This document shows, one piece after another, positions 38,578 to 48,043 of a stretch of DNA of 64,000 bases (position 1 is the first letter of the stretch; each line of letters begins with the position of its first letter). A program made the translations under genes and the position numbers. Origin of the DNA: Bradyrhizobium sp. 1 (GTDB lineage Bacteria; Pseudomonadota; Alphaproteobacteria; Rhizobiales; Xanthobacteraceae); NCBI RefSeq assembly GCF_023073315.1, contig NZ_JADPJH010000014.1, positions 310,001-374,000 of the forward strand, given 5' to 3'. Below the pieces are notes generated by a model that saw only the letters and a list, made by a program, of their open reading frames with translations, was not told the DNA's origin and made no database searches.

Positions 38578-39338
38578 CGGACAATTTTGAAGAAGCGATT
38601 CCAGCGCACCGACCACGGCCAGCGCCAGAACATCCAGGCATGCTCGCCTTCGCCGATGGAGAAGAAGATCATCTGGGCGCGGCCGATCAAATTCTCCTGC
38701 GGCACGTAGCCGACCTGGCCGAGGAAACGGCTGTCGGTGGAGTTGTCGCGGTTGTCGCCCATCATGAAGAAATGGCCTTGCGGCACATTGTAGACGTTGG
38801 TGGTGTCCATGTAGCCGTTGTCGGCGCAATCCAGCGTCTCGTAGGACACGCCATTCGGCAGCGTCTCCTTCCAGCGTTTCACCCGCGAGATCGCGCCGCT
38901 CTCGGCGCCGCAGGGGTCCTCGCCGACATATTCGCTCATGCGCTGACGCTCGACCGGCGTGTCGTTGATGTAGAGCAGCCCGTCCTTCATCTGGACGCGG
39001 TCGCCGGGCAGCCCGATCACGCGCTTGATGTAGTCGGTGGAATCGTCCTTGGGCAGGCGAAACACGACGATGTCGCCGCGGTGCGGATCCGAGCCCCAGA
39101 TTCGCCCCGAGAACAGCGGCGGCGAGAACGGGATCGAGTAGTGGCTATAGCCGTAGGAATATTTCGAGACGAACAGATAATCACCAACCAGCAGCGTCGC
39201 CTTCATCGAGCCGGACGGGATGTTGAACGGCTGGAACAGAAAGGTGCGGATCACCAGCGCGATCAGGAGAGCGTGGATCACGACCCGGATCGTTTCGCCG
39301 ACGCCGCTCTCAGTTTTCGTTCCCGAAGTCACGCTCAT
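38574..39338 (-). CDS. lepB: Signal peptidase I
   Basis: Membrane serine protease that removes Sec and Tat signal peptides. 254 aa. One N-terminal membrane helix (VVIHALLIALVIRTFLF), then the catalytic serine S44 in FNIPSGSMKATLLVGDYLFV and the general base K105 in DYIKRVIGLPGDRV, plus box E GHFFMMGDNRDNSTDSR. It starts the lepB-rnc-era overlapping series; the stop overlaps rnc by 4 bp. Single TM topology is usual for alphaproteobacterial LepB. It lies about 250 bp after acpS. Confidence 0.97.
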   Translation of the reverse strand: MSVTSGTKTESGVGETIRVVIHALLIALVIRTFLFQPFNIPSGSMKATLLVGDYLFVSKYSYGYSHYSIPFSPPLFSGRIWGSDPHRGDIVVFRLPKDDSTDYIKRVIGLPGDRVQMKDGLLYINDTPVERQRMSEYVGEDPCGAESGAISRVKRWKETLPNGVSYETLDCADNGYMDTTNVYNVPQGHFFMMGDNRDNSTDSRFLGQVGYVPQENLIGRAQMIFFSIGEGEHAWMFWRWPWSVRWNRFFKIVR

Positions 39339-39586
39339 TGCTCTCTCAATTCCGGCCGGCGGTCACAGAGCGCCCTCCTCCCGCGAACTGCCCACCGTTC
39401 GCGGCCAAGGAGATTGTCCTGATTCTGATAATGAGGGCCAATTCCGGCGTAAAGCCGAATTCGCCCAGCCTGATTTGCGTCCGCGGACTTTTAGACGGTT
39501 GTCGGAGGCCACGCAATCAAGGATCGCATCAAAACTGCATAAGATATTGATTTTTAATACGAATTATAAAACGACCGCCCCAGGGG

Positions 39587-40006
39587 TCAGGGCTTGGCCA
39601 GCGGGACGGCCGAAATGACGACGAAGGCCTGTGCCAAAGGCCAGTCATCGGTGATCGACAGGTCGATCCGCGCCTCGAACCCCTCCGGGGTCAGGGCCTG
39701 GAGCCGGGCCAGGGCGCCGCCGGTCAGCTGCATGGTCGGCCGGCCCCCCGGCAGGTTGACCACCCCCATGTCGCGCCACCAGACGCCCCGCCGGATCCCG
39801 GTGCCGAGCGCCTTGGAGCAGGCCTCCTTGGCGGCAAAGCGCTTGGCGTAAGTCGCCACCACCATCTTCTCGTTCTTGGCGCGCCGCTCGGCCTTGGCCC
39901 GCTCGGCCGCGGTGAAGATGCGGTCGAGGAAACGCTCGCCATGGCGCTCCATCACCTTCCCGACGCGGGTGATGTCGATCAGGTCGGAGCCGATGCCGAT
40001 GATCAT
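39587..40006 (-). CDS. acpS: Holo-[acyl-carrier-protein] synthase
   Basis: Transfers 4'-phosphopantetheine from CoA to the serine of acyl carrier protein. 139 aa. Mg/CoA-binding D8 in [15 protein letters not shown] and E61 in [14 protein letters not shown] are present. The start overlaps the pdxJ stop by 4 bp. The AT-rich 39500-39575 gap lies between it and lepB; no clear terminator was seen there. Confidence 0.96.
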   Translation of the reverse strand: MIIGIGSDLIDITRVGKVMERHGERFLDRIFTAAERAKAERRAKNEKMVVATYAKRFAAKEACSKALGTGIRRGVWWRDMGVVNLPGGRPTMQLTGGALARLQALTPEGFEARIDLSITDDWPLAQAFVVISAVPLAKP

Positions 40007-40767
40007 GCCCGGCCCCGCCCGCGATCCATCGCCGCGCGCATGCTGCGCACCGTCTCGGCCAGACCCACGAACAGCGCCTCGCCGATCATGTAGTAGCCGA
40101 TGTTGAGCTCCATGATGTCAGGCAGCGCGGCGATCGTCTCCGCCGTCGCATAGTCGAGGCCGTGGCCGGCGTGAACTTCCAGCCCGGCAGCCTTCGCCAG
40201 CTTCACGCCCGCGACAATCCGCTTCCACTCGGCCTCGGCCTTGTCAGCGTGGCCGTCGACCACGGCGTCGCACCAGGCGCCGGTGTGTATCTCGATCACG
40301 GGCGCACGCAGCCGCGCCGCCATCTCGATCTGCGCAGGATCCGCGGCGATGAACAGCGAGACGCGCATGCCGGCATCGTTCAGCCGCGCAATATAGGGTG
40401 CGAGCGCATTGTGCTGGCCGACCACATCCAACCCGCCCTCAGTCGTCACCTCCTGGCGGCGCTCGGGCACGAGACATACGGCATGCGGCCTGGTCGCAAG
40501 CGAGATGCGCATCATGTCGTCGGTCGCCGCCATCTCGAAATTCAACGGCTTGGAGATTTCCGCCTTGAGCCGCGCCATGTCCTCGTCGCGGATGTGCCGG
40601 CGGTCTTCGCGCAGATGCGCGGTGATGCCGTCGGCGCCGGCCTCGATCGCCAGCAGCGCCGCGCGCACCGGATCGGGATGGCGGCCACCGCGTGCGTTAC
40701 GGACGGTCGCGACATGGTCGATATTGACGCCGAGGCGGAGCGGAGAAGTGGGCATTGCAGGACTCAC
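40003..40767 (-). CDS. pdxJ: Pyridoxine 5'-phosphate synthase
   Basis: Final ring-closing enzyme of the DXP-dependent vitamin B6 pathway: joins 1-deoxyxylulose 5-phosphate and aminoacetone 3-phosphate. 254 aa TIM barrel with the family blocks [44 protein letters not shown] and [12 protein letters not shown]. The start could be 40767 or the internal Met5 ([11 protein letters not shown]). A 4-bp overlap with acpS supports the usual pdxJ-acpS coupling. It supplies PLP, the cofactor also used by glyA. Confidence 0.96.
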   Translation of the reverse strand: MSPAMPTSPLRLGVNIDHVATVRNARGGRHPDPVRAALLAIEAGADGITAHLREDRRHIRDEDMARLKAEISKPLNFEMAATDDMMRISLATRPHAVCLVPERRQEVTTEGGLDVVGQHNALAPYIARLNDAGMRVSLFIAADPAQIEMAARLRAPVIEIHTGAWCDAVVDGHADKAEAEWKRIVAGVKLAKAAGLEVHAGHGLDYATAETIAALPDIMELNIGYYMIGEALFVGLAETVRSMRAAMDRGRGRA

Positions 40768-40800
40768 GAGATCGGAGGAGCAGGCGAATACGAAAGACGC

Positions 40801-43086
40801 CTATCCATTAACACGTTCGACGCGGGCGACGACCGCCTTCGCGCGCAGCTGGGCCAGGATCGCGCTCAAATGCTTGAGATCGTAGACTTCGAGGTCGATC
40901 GTCGTCTCCGTGAAATCAGGCGAACGGCGCTGCATGCTGATGTTGTCGATATTGCCGTCGTGCTCGGCGATCACGGTCGCGATCTGTGCGAGTGCGCCGG
41001 GCTCGTTGACGTTCTCGACCTTGATGCGGGCCGGGAAGCGCTGCGGCACGGTATCCTCGATGTCCCAGCGCACATCGAGCCAGCGCTCCGGCTCCTCCTC
41101 GAAATCCTTCAGGGCCGGCGCCTGGATCGGATAGATCGTGATGCCCTCGCCCGGCGTGACGATGCCGACGATGCGGTCGCCCGGCACAGCGCCGCCGTTC
41201 GGCGCGAACTTGATCGGCAGGTCGGAATTGATGCCGCGGATCGGGATCGCGACCGGGCTGCGCGACGGCTCCGACGGCTTCTCCTTGAGCTTGGCGGCAA
41301 GCCCCTTCTTGATGCCATAGCGCGCGATGCGCTCTTCCTTGTAGTCGGGATACATCGCGCGCGCGACATGGGAGGCCTTGATCTCGCCGCGCCCGACCGC
41401 CGCCATGACGTCCTCGATCGAGGTGCGCGCGAGCCGCGGCAGCGCGCCCTTGAGCTTGTCGTCGGCGTATTCGATCTTGGCGCGCTCGAACAGGCGCTCG
41501 ACGATGCGCCGGCCGAGGCCGACATATTGATCGCGCACCGCAGTCCGGGTGGCGCGGCGGATCGCGGCGCGCGCCTTGCCGGTGACCGCGAGCGTTTCCC
41601 AGGCCGACGGGGGCGCCGATTGCGCTTCCGAGGTCAGCACCTCGACCTCGTCGCCGTTCTGGAGCTCGGACGACAGCGGCGCAAACTGGCCGTTGATCTT
41701 GCAGCCGACCGCGCTGTTGCCGACGTCGGTATGCACCGCATAGGCAAAATCGATCACGTTGGCATGGCGCGGCAGTGCGATCAGCTTGCCCTTCGGAGTG
41801 AAGCAGAACACCTGGTCGTGGAATAGCTCTAGCTTGGTGTGCTCGAGGAACTCTTCCGGGTTGGCACTCTCCGAGAGGATGCCGATGGTGTGGCGCAGCC
41901 AGGCGAACGCGGTGGACTCGCGCTTGAGGAGTTCGGTCGGCGAGCCCACGCCTTCCTTGTAGAAAACGTGCGCGGCGATGCCACGCTCGGCGATCTGGTC
42001 CATGGCCTCAGTGCGGATCTGAAGCTCGACGCGCTGGTTGCCGGGGCCGATGACCGTCGTGTGAATCGAACGATAATCGTTCTGCTTCGGCGTCGAGATG
42101 TAGTCCTTGAAGCGCCCCGGCACGACCGGCCAGGTGGTGTGGACGATGCCAAGCGCGCGATAGCAGGACTCGATGTCGTTCACGACGACGCGAAAACCAA
42201 AGATGTCGGACAACTGCTCGAAGCCGACGGACTTGCGCTCCATCTTGGTCCAGATCGAGAACGGCTTCTTGCTGCGGCCATAGACCCGCGCGCCAAGGCC
42301 CCTGTGGCGCAGATTGTTGGAAAGCTGTGCCTCGATCTCGCCGATCAAATTGCGGTTGCGTTCAGCGAGCGCGTCGAGCCGCTGCATCACCACCGAATAG
42401 GCGTCGGGATCGAGAGTGCGGAAGGACAGATCCTCCAGCTCTTCACGCATCTGCTGCATGCCCATGCGGCCCGACAGCGGCGCGTAGATGTCGAGTGTCT
42501 CCTCGGCGATGCGGCGGCGCGATTCCGGCGGCACGAAATCCAGCGTGCGCATGTTGTGCAGGCGGTCGGCGAGCTTGACCAGGAGCACGCGGACATCGTC
42601 GGCAATGGCCAGCAACAATTTGCGCAGGTTCTCGGCCTGCTTGGCCTCGCGCGACACCAGCTCCAGCCGCTTCAGCTTGGTCAGGCCCTCGACCAGCGCG
42701 CCGATCTCGGAGCCGAAGATCTGGTCGATCTCGGCCCGCGTCGCCTCGGTGTCCTCGATCGTGTCGTGCAGCAGGGCTGCCACGATGGTGGCGTCGTCGA
42801 GCTTGAGGTCGGTGAGAATCGCCGCCACTTCGAGCGGGTGCGAGAAATACGGATCGCCCGAGGCGCGCGTCTGCGAGCCGTGCGCCTTCATGGCGTAGAC
42901 ATAGGCGCGGTTCAGCAGGTCTTCGTTGGTGTTGGGATTGTAGGACCTGACGCGCTCGACGAGGTCATATTGACGCATCATACGCGCGCGCGACTTCGGC
43001 GGCCGGGCGACCTGTGCAGTCGGGGCCACGGCAACCGATTCTGTTGCGGCCTGCATCTGCGTTGATCTCCGGCGTCGATACACCAT
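40801..43086 (-). CDS. rsh: Bifunctional (p)ppGpp synthase/hydrolase
   Basis: Single alphaproteobacterial RelA/SpoT homologue controlling the stringent response. 761 aa: HD hydrolase (YFSHPLEVAAILTDL, LLHDTIEDTEA), synthetase (KMERKSVGFEQLSDIFGFRVVV, NDYRSIHTTVIGPGNQRVELQIRTEAMD), TGS (VFCFTPKGKLIALPRHANVIDFAYAVHTDVG) and C-terminal ACT (IKVENVNEPGALAQIATVIAEHDGNIDNI). All catalytic blocks look intact. The start used is MVYRRRRSTQMQAATES; Met11 (MQAATES) is also possible. It lies downstream of rpoZ with a terminator between. Confidence 0.97.
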   Translation of the reverse strand: MVYRRRRSTQMQAATESVAVAPTAQVARPPKSRARMMRQYDLVERVRSYNPNTNEDLLNRAYVYAMKAHGSQTRASGDPYFSHPLEVAAILTDLKLDDATIVAALLHDTIEDTEATRAEIDQIFGSEIGALVEGLTKLKRLELVSREAKQAENLRKLLLAIADDVRVLLVKLADRLHNMRTLDFVPPESRRRIAEETLDIYAPLSGRMGMQQMREELEDLSFRTLDPDAYSVVMQRLDALAERNRNLIGEIEAQLSNNLRHRGLGARVYGRSKKPFSIWTKMERKSVGFEQLSDIFGFRVVVNDIESCYRALGIVHTTWPVVPGRFKDYISTPKQNDYRSIHTTVIGPGNQRVELQIRTEAMDQIAERGIAAHVFYKEGVGSPTELLKRESTAFAWLRHTIGILSESANPEEFLEHTKLELFHDQVFCFTPKGKLIALPRHANVIDFAYAVHTDVGNSAVGCKINGQFAPLSSELQNGDEVEVLTSEAQSAPPSAWETLAVTGKARAAIRRATRTAVRDQYVGLGRRIVERLFERAKIEYADDKLKGALPRLARTSIEDVMAAVGRGEIKASHVARAMYPDYKEERIARYGIKKGLAAKLKEKPSEPSRSPVAIPIRGINSDLPIKFAPNGGAVPGDRIVGIVTPGEGITIYPIQAPALKDFEEEPERWLDVRWDIEDTVPQRFPARIKVENVNEPGALAQIATVIAEHDGNIDNISMQRRSPDFTETTIDLEVYDLKHLSAILAQLRAKAVVARVERVNG

Positions 43087-43228
43087 GCCGTCCTGCCTTC
43101 AAACGGACCACCAGACGGCCCGTTGTATACATCTTAGCTCCGATCGCGCGCGCGTCCGATCAATTCGATGACAGCTGCGCGGCACGATGCGACAACGTTA
43201 TGGTAACCACGAAAACGCCAACAAAAGC

Positions 43229-43256
43229 AAAGGCCCGAACACGGGTTCGGGCCTTT
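43229..43256 (-). terminator. Rho-independent terminator of rpoZ
   Basis: A 12-bp perfect stem (AAAGGCCCGAAC/GTTCGGGCCTTT, loop of 4) lies 38 bp after the rpoZ stop, followed on the minus strand by GCTTTTGTTGGCGTTTTC. Placement and U-rich tail fit a transcription terminator; partial read-through into rsh is possible. Confidence 0.85.
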
Positions 43257-43294
43257 GATAAGATCACAAGAATTCGACGACTGCGATGGACGAT

Positions 43295-43687
43295 TTACTC
43301 GTCTTCCTCGGGCTGCTCTTCCGGCGGCGCGAGGCCCTCGAGGCCCTTCAGCAGCTCCTCTTCGGTCATGCGCTCAACGGCAACCTCGGTATCGTCGGCA
43401 TCGACGCTCGCGCCGGCGGAACCGATCAGCGGCACCGTGTCGGGCTCAGGCTCGTCGACCTCGACGAATTTCTGGAGCGAGTGCACCAGCTCCTCGCGGA
43501 GGTCCTCCGGCGAAATGGTCGTGTCAGCAATTTCGCGCAAAGACACAACAGGGTTCTTGTCGTTATCGCGGTCAACCGTTAGTTGTGAACCAGACGAAAT
43601 CATGCGGGCACGGTGGGCAGCCAGCAGGACCAGGTCAAACCGGTTGTCGACCTTGTCGATACAATCTTCTACGGTGACGCGAGCCAT
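43295..43687 (-). CDS. rpoZ: RNA polymerase omega subunit
   Basis: Small RNAP subunit that assists beta' folding and ppGpp binding. 130 aa: the conserved N-terminus [44 protein letters not shown] and an acidic alphaproteobacterial tail ([12 protein letters not shown]). It is linked to rsh, as is usual. Upstream is about 330 bp to the divergent NYN gene. The ATG at 43687 is unambiguous. Confidence 0.96.
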   Translation of the reverse strand: MARVTVEDCIDKVDNRFDLVLLAAHRARMISSGSQLTVDRDNDKNPVVSLREIADTTISPEDLREELVHSLQKFVEVDEPEPDTVPLIGSAGASVDADDTEVAVERMTEEELLKGLEGLAPPEEQPEEDE

Positions 43688-44014
43688 GGACTGTCGCTCC
43701 GTTGTGGGTGGGACGAAATATGTGGATGATTGGGGCTAGTTATAGGGGCCGGGGCAGTTTCGCAAGGCCAATTTGTGATTTGGCCTCGCCAAAAGGCTCT
43801 GTTACCTCCACATTGGGGCTGGGACGGGTGGTTTCCCGGGCTGCCATCGTGGGTGGCGCCGGGTGTATGAAGGTCCGCCATAACTATACCTTGATTGCCC
43901 CGACTTCTCCGGAATTGCGGTTTCGACGGGTTTAGGCGGATTTAGAACTGCGCGGCTTGCTGCCGCCGCGCCAACAATAAACGATCAATCACGAACACTA
44001 CGCGAGCAAACTGA
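43688..44014. other. Intergenic region between rpoZ and NYN genes
   Basis: About 327 bp of divergent promoter space. No ORF, RNA gene or repeat was recognised. It should contain the rpoZ promoter near 43690-43740 and that of the NYN gene near 43950-44010. Confidence 0.5.
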
Positions 44015-44659
44015 ATGTCACCTTCCTCTACCGACAAGATCGCGCTCTTCATCGATGGTGCGAATCTCTACGCGACGGCAAAAACTCTCGGCTTCGACAT
44101 CGATTACAAGCGATTGCTGAAGGAGTTTCAGAGCCGTGGGACGCTGCTGCGGGCGTTCTACTACACCGCCATCATCGAGGATCAGGAATACTCCTCGATC
44201 CGTCCGTTGATCGACTGGCTCGACTACAACGGCTACACGGTCGTCACCAAGGCGACCAAGGAGTTCATCGACGCCTCCGGCCGCCGTAAGGTCAAGGGCA
44301 ACATGGACATCGAGCTCGCTGTGGATGCCATGGAGCTGGCCGAGCACATCGATCAGATGGTGCTGTTCTCGGGTGACGGCGACTTCCGCTCCCTGGTCGA
44401 GGCCGTCCAGCGCCGCGGCGTGCGGGTCACGGTGATCTCCACCATCGCGAGCCAGCCGCCGATGATCGCAGACGAGCTGCGCCGCCAGGCCGACGTCTTC
44501 ACCGATCTGGTCGAGCTGCAATCCAAGCTCGGCCGCGATCCGTCCGAACGCCCTGCTCCGCGCGAGCGCGGCGATCGCGAGCCGCGCCATCATGCCCCGC
44601 AATTCCTCCAGCGCGCGACGACGATGGCGCCGAGGGGCGATGACGACCTCGACGAGTGA
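44015..44659 (+). CDS. NYN-domain (LabA/DUF88-like) putative RNase (214 aa)
   Basis: PIN-like nuclease fold protein. The domain covers about 8-165: ALFIDGANLYATAKTLG (first Asp and Asn), KVKGNMDIELAVDAM (second Asp cluster) and LFSGDGDFRSLVEAVQRRGVRVTVIS (third Asp pair), all acidic residues expected for a metal-dependent RNase. The tail (GRDPSERPAPRERGDREPRH) is basic and disordered. The last 20 bp overlap the uracil-DNA glycosylase gene. LabA-like proteins are poorly characterised in rhizobia. Confidence 0.9.
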   Translation: MSPSSTDKIALFIDGANLYATAKTLGFDIDYKRLLKEFQSRGTLLRAFYYTAIIEDQEYSSIRPLIDWLDYNGYTVVTKATKEFIDASGRRKVKGNMDIELAVDAMELAEHIDQMVLFSGDGDFRSLVEAVQRRGVRVTVISTIASQPPMIADELRRQADVFTDLVELQSKLGRDPSERPAPRERGDREPRHHAPQFLQRATTMAPRGDDDLDE

Positions 44660-45314
44660 GGCGGCCCGGCTAAGCCGCCAGCCGCTCACGCTCGTTCCCG
44701 ACCGTGACTGTCCGCTCTGTCCGCGCCTGGTCGCCTTCCGCGAGGCGAACCGCGCGCGCGAGCCGTTGTGGCACAACGCCCCAGTCCCGCCCTTCGGCGA
44801 CATCAAGGCACGCCTGCTGATCGTTGGCCTGGCGCCCGGCATGCAGGGCGCCAACCGCACCGGCCGGCCCTTCACCGGCGACTATGCTGGCGATCTGCTC
44901 TACGCCACCCTGCTTGAATACGGCTTTGCCAAAGGCATTTATCAGGCGCGGCCCGATGACGGGCTGAAACTGGTCGACTGCCGGATCGCCAATGCCGTGC
45001 ATTGCGTTCCGCCGCAGAACAAGCCGCTGCCGGTCGAGATCAATACCTGCCGCCAGTTCCTCGCCGCGAATCTCGCGACGATGCCGAACCTGCGCGCGAT
45101 CATAGCCCTCGGGCGGATTGCGCACGACACGGTGCTCAAGCCGCTGAACCTGAAGGCCTCGCAAGCGCCGTTCGGCCACGGCGCGGTGCATCAGGCCGGC
45201 GCGTTCAAGCTCTACGACAGCTATCACTGCTCGCGCTACAACACGAACACCCGCGTGCTGACGACGGACATGTTCCGCAGTGTGTTCGCAAGGATTAAGG
45301 CCGACCTCGACTAG
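44640..45314 (+). CDS. Uracil-DNA glycosylase, family 5 (UDGb)-like
   Basis: Removes uracil or other deaminated bases from DNA. 224 aa from the ATG at 44640, which lies inside the 3' end of the NYN gene (20-bp overlap, GAGGGG upstream). Motif A is GLAPGMQGANRTGRPFTGDYAGD, with the family 5 hallmark (N not D as catalytic neighbour); the C-terminal motif is SYHCSRYNTNTR. Cysteines that could hold a 4Fe-4S cluster are CPLC (24, 27), VHC and NTC. The TTTHP-type His is replaced by YHC. It is convergent with the peroxiredoxin gene with a 4-bp overlap. Confidence 0.88.
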   Translation: MTTSTSEAARLSRQPLTLVPDRDCPLCPRLVAFREANRAREPLWHNAPVPPFGDIKARLLIVGLAPGMQGANRTGRPFTGDYAGDLLYATLLEYGFAKGIYQARPDDGLKLVDCRIANAVHCVPPQNKPLPVEINTCRQFLAANLATMPNLRAIIALGRIAHDTVLKPLNLKASQAPFGHGAVHQAGAFKLYDSYHCSRYNTNTRVLTTDMFRSVFARIKADLD

Positions 45315-45904
45315 GTCTTGTCAGAAGTCTTGGCCGGATTGGCCTTCAGCCAGTCCAGGACGTCGCCGGCGTTCCGGTCGGGCGGAAACACCGGATAGAA
45401 CACATGCGAGATTCTGGCGTCGTCGACGATCAGCGCAAGGCGCTTGATCAGCGTCAGGCCAGCCACCTCCATGGTCGGAAGACCGAGGGCGCGTGTCAGC
45501 GCCAGCTTCTCATCCGATAGCACCGGAAACGGCAGATGCAGGCGCGAGGCCATCTCGGTCTGGTACGCGTTGCTCTGCGTCGAGAGGCCGAACACCTGCG
45601 CGGCGCCGGCAGCCTTCAACTCGGCGAACAGATCGCGAAACGCGCAGGTCTGGGGCGTACAACCGCGCGCGCCCGGGATCATGTCCCAATCGTCCACCAG
45701 AGCAATCTTGCCGGGCTCGCCGGTGCGCGGATAGGCGAACACCACGGTCCGGCCGGAGAGTACCGATAGCGTCACGGACGTATCGTCGGTCGCAAGCAGG
45801 CTGACAGCGGGCAGCGTCATGCCTTTGAGATGCGCGGCGCCGCCGTCATCGGCAGGCGCGGGAATCTGGCTCCAGTCGACCTCGAGCAGGTTCTTCTGAG
45901 ACAT
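45311..45904 (-). CDS. Peroxiredoxin (AhpC/TSA, Bcp-like) (197 aa)
   Basis: Thiol peroxidase reducing hydroperoxides in the cytoplasm. The redox loop reads YPRTGEPG ... GARGCTPQTCAFRD, with C82 as the likely peroxidatic Cys and C87 as the resolving Cys (Bcp-type CX4C). An SLLATDDTSVTLSVLSGR beta region and a C-terminal VLDWLKANP helix complete the fold. The YPRTG form differs from the usual FYPKDDTPGC spacing, with an extra insertion of about 18 residues. Next to smpB (4-bp gap). Confidence 0.88.
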   Translation of the reverse strand: MSQKNLLEVDWSQIPAPADDGGAAHLKGMTLPAVSLLATDDTSVTLSVLSGRTVVFAYPRTGEPGKIALVDDWDMIPGARGCTPQTCAFRDLFAELKAAGAAQVFGLSTQSNAYQTEMASRLHLPFPVLSDEKLALTRALGLPTMEVAGLTLIKRLALIVDDARISHVFYPVFPPDRNAGDVLDWLKANPAKTSDKT

Positions 45905-45908
45905 CGCG

Positions 45909-46382
45909 CTATCCCCTCGCCCGCATCAGGCGGCCCTTCTCCCGGCTCCAGTCGCGCTTCTTCTCGGTCTCGCGCTTGTCGTGCAGCTTCTTGCCTTTTG
46001 CAACTGCCAGCTGCAATTTGGCGCGACCGCGCTCGTTGAAATAGAGCTTGAGCGGGATCAGCGTCATCCCCTCCCGGTCGACCGCGCCCATCAGCTTGTT
46101 GATCTGCTTGCGGTGCAGCAGCAGTTTTCGCGGCCGTTTCGGCTCGTGGTTGAAGCGGTTGCCCTGGAGATATTCGGGAATGGTGGCGTTGATCAGCCAG
46201 ATCTCGCCGTCCTTGGAATCGGCGTAGGATTCCGCGATCGTGCTCTTGCCGCTGCGGATCGACTTCACCTCGGTGCCGGTCAGCGCAATGCCCGCCTCGA
46301 TCGTATCCTCGATCGCATAGTTGAAGCGGGCCTTGCGATTCTCCGCCATGACCTTGATAGGACGTTCGTTCTTATCGGCCAT
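45909..46382 (-). CDS. smpB: SsrA-binding protein SmpB
   Basis: Partner of tmRNA in rescue of stalled ribosomes. 157 aa: [54 protein letters not shown] and the basic tail [27 protein letters not shown] are diagnostic. I start at the ATG at 46382 ([10 protein letters not shown]); a TTG three codons earlier is open. The ssrA gene itself is not in the window. Confidence 0.96.
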   Translation of the reverse strand: MADKNERPIKVMAENRKARFNYAIEDTIEAGIALTGTEVKSIRSGKSTIAESYADSKDGEIWLINATIPEYLQGNRFNHEPKRPRKLLLHRKQINKLMGAVDREGMTLIPLKLYFNERGRAKLQLAVAKGKKLHDKRETEKKRDWSREKGRLMRARG

Positions 46383-46441
46383 GTCAGACAAACCTGATCG
46401 AGATGCGTCGCGACGCTAACAGTTTGGATGAAGCGCGCGCG

Positions 46442-46885
46442 TCAAGACTTCTTGAGGAGATCGCGGATCTCGGTCAGCAGTTCGACCTCCGCGGACGGCT
46501 TTGGCGGAGCGGTGGGCGCCGCCTCCTCCTTGCGCTTCAGCGTGTTCATGGCGCGGATCACCAGGAACAGGACGAAGGCGACGATGATGAAGTTGATCGT
46601 CAGCGTCAGGAAGCTTCCGTAAGCAAGTACTGCACCTTGCTTTTTCGCATCCGCTAAGTTGGTGGCGGTCACCGCCTTCGACAAGGGGACGAAGTAGTTC
46701 GAGAAGTCGAGGCCGCCGGTCGCGGCGCCGATCATCGGCATGATGATGTCACCGACCAGCGACGTGACGATGGCGCCGAAGGCCGCACCGATGATGACGC
46801 CGACCGCGAGATCGACGACGTTGCCTTTCATGGCGAAGTCGCGGAACTCCTGGAGCATCTGCCTGCCCTTTTCGTCGGCGCTCAT
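46442..46885 (-). CDS. mscL: Large-conductance mechanosensitive channel
   Basis: Pentameric inner-membrane channel that opens under hypo-osmotic stress. 147 aa: N-terminal amphipathic helix, TM1 ([29 protein letters not shown]), a periplasmic loop ([29 protein letters not shown]), TM2 ([23 protein letters not shown]) and a C-terminal bundle ([15 protein letters not shown]). GGGGAG lies 7 bp before the ATG at 46885. Between dapA and smpB. Confidence 0.96.
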   Translation of the reverse strand: MSADEKGRQMLQEFRDFAMKGNVVDLAVGVIIGAAFGAIVTSLVGDIIMPMIGAATGGLDFSNYFVPLSKAVTATNLADAKKQGAVLAYGSFLTLTINFIIVAFVLFLVIRAMNTLKRKEEAAPTAPPKPSAEVELLTEIRDLLKKS

Positions 46886-46911
46886 GAACGGCTCCCCGAT
46901 CTGCTACTTCA

Positions 46912-47802
46912 TCAGTTGATCAGGCCGGCGTGCACCATGGCGCTGCGGACCGCAACGCGGGTCGGCTCAGTAACCGGCACCATCGGCAGCCGCAGCGTCT
47001 CGTCGAGCTTGCCGAGGAGCGACAGCGCGTACTTAATCGGCGCCGGATTGCTTTCGATGAAGAGGTTGTTGTGCAGCGGCATCAGCTTGTCGTGCAGCTT
47101 CAGCGCGGTGGCATGATCGCCCTTCGCCCATGCCGCCTGGAACTCCGAGCACAGGCGCGGCGCGACGTTCGAGGTCACCGAAATGCAGCCGTGGCCGCCA
47201 TGCGCCATGTAGCCGAGGATGGTCGCGTCCTCGCCGGAGAGCTGGTTGAAATCCTCGCCCATCGCCGCGCGCTGCTGCGACACGCGCACCATGCTGGCAG
47301 TGGCGTCCTTGACGCCGGCGATGTTCTTCAACTCCCACAGCCGCTTCATGGTGTCGACCGACATGTCGATCACCGAGCGCGGCGGGATGTTGTAGATGAT
47401 GATCGGAATGCCGATCGCGTCGTTGATCGCCTTGAAGTGCTGGTACATGCCTTCCTGGGTCGGCTTGTTGTAGTAAGGCGTCACGACCAGCACCGCGTTC
47501 GCGCCCGCCTTCTCGGCGTGCTGGGCGAGCTCGATCGCTTCCTTGGTCGAGTTGGAGCCGGCGCCGGCGACGACGGGCACGCGGTCCTTCGCTTCCTCGA
47601 TGCACCATTCGACGACCTTCTTGTGCTCGTCATGGCTCAGCGTCGGGCTCTCGCCGGTGGTGCCGACCGGGACCAGGCCGTTGGTGCCCTCTGAAATCTG
47701 CCAGTTGACCAGGGAGCGGAACGCCGCCTCGTCCAGCGAGCCGTTCTTGAACGGCGTGACCAAGGCGGTGAACGAACCCCGGAATTTCGTCTTGGCTGCC
47801 AT
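46912..47802 (-). CDS. dapA: 4-hydroxy-tetrahydrodipicolinate synthase
   Basis: First dedicated step of lysine/DAP synthesis: condenses pyruvate with aspartate semialdehyde. 296 aa TIM barrel with [15 protein letters not shown], Schiff-base K165 ([10 protein letters not shown]) and the proton-relay Y137 (IIIYNIPPR). The ATG at 47802 has GGAGGAAG at ideal spacing; the longer open frame to 48492 is a chance extension. Product DAP feeds peptidoglycan, whose turnover gene (lytic transglycosylase) is divergent next door. Confidence 0.97.
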   Translation of the reverse strand: MAAKTKFRGSFTALVTPFKNGSLDEAAFRSLVNWQISEGTNGLVPVGTTGESPTLSHDEHKKVVEWCIEEAKDRVPVVAGAGSNSTKEAIELAQHAEKAGANAVLVVTPYYNKPTQEGMYQHFKAINDAIGIPIIIYNIPPRSVIDMSVDTMKRLWELKNIAGVKDATASMVRVSQQRAAMGEDFNQLSGEDATILGYMAHGGHGCISVTSNVAPRLCSEFQAAWAKGDHATALKLHDKLMPLHNNLFIESNPAPIKYALSLLGKLDETLRLPMVPVTEPTRVAVRSAMVHAGLIN

Positions 47803-48043
47803 GGACTTCCTCCGTACGCGGCTATCTCGAGAGCAAGCCGCATTCATATCGGGTCTATCCCGCCGGTAAAAGACCCGCTTCCGTGTGACGCACCGTTTAG
47901 GCCGCGATTTTGCCGCGGTGGTGGTGCAAACCCGGCCAAGGTAAGCGGCTGTTGGTATTTTGTCCGCATATTCAATCAAATACAGCCAGATCTTGTACAA
48001 CTGGGTCTTGAGCCAATTGACTGATTCGGGGCGACGAAACGCC

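Noticed and set aside
37744..38829. N-terminally extended version of rnc starting at 38829
   Set aside because: The extension overlaps lepB and has no RNase III features; the ATG at 38577 with a 4-bp overlap is better.
40162..41826. 554-codon plus-strand frame opposite pdxJ and rsh
   Set aside because: Covers two secure genes in antisense; composition rich in Arg/Asp/His as usual for shadow frames.
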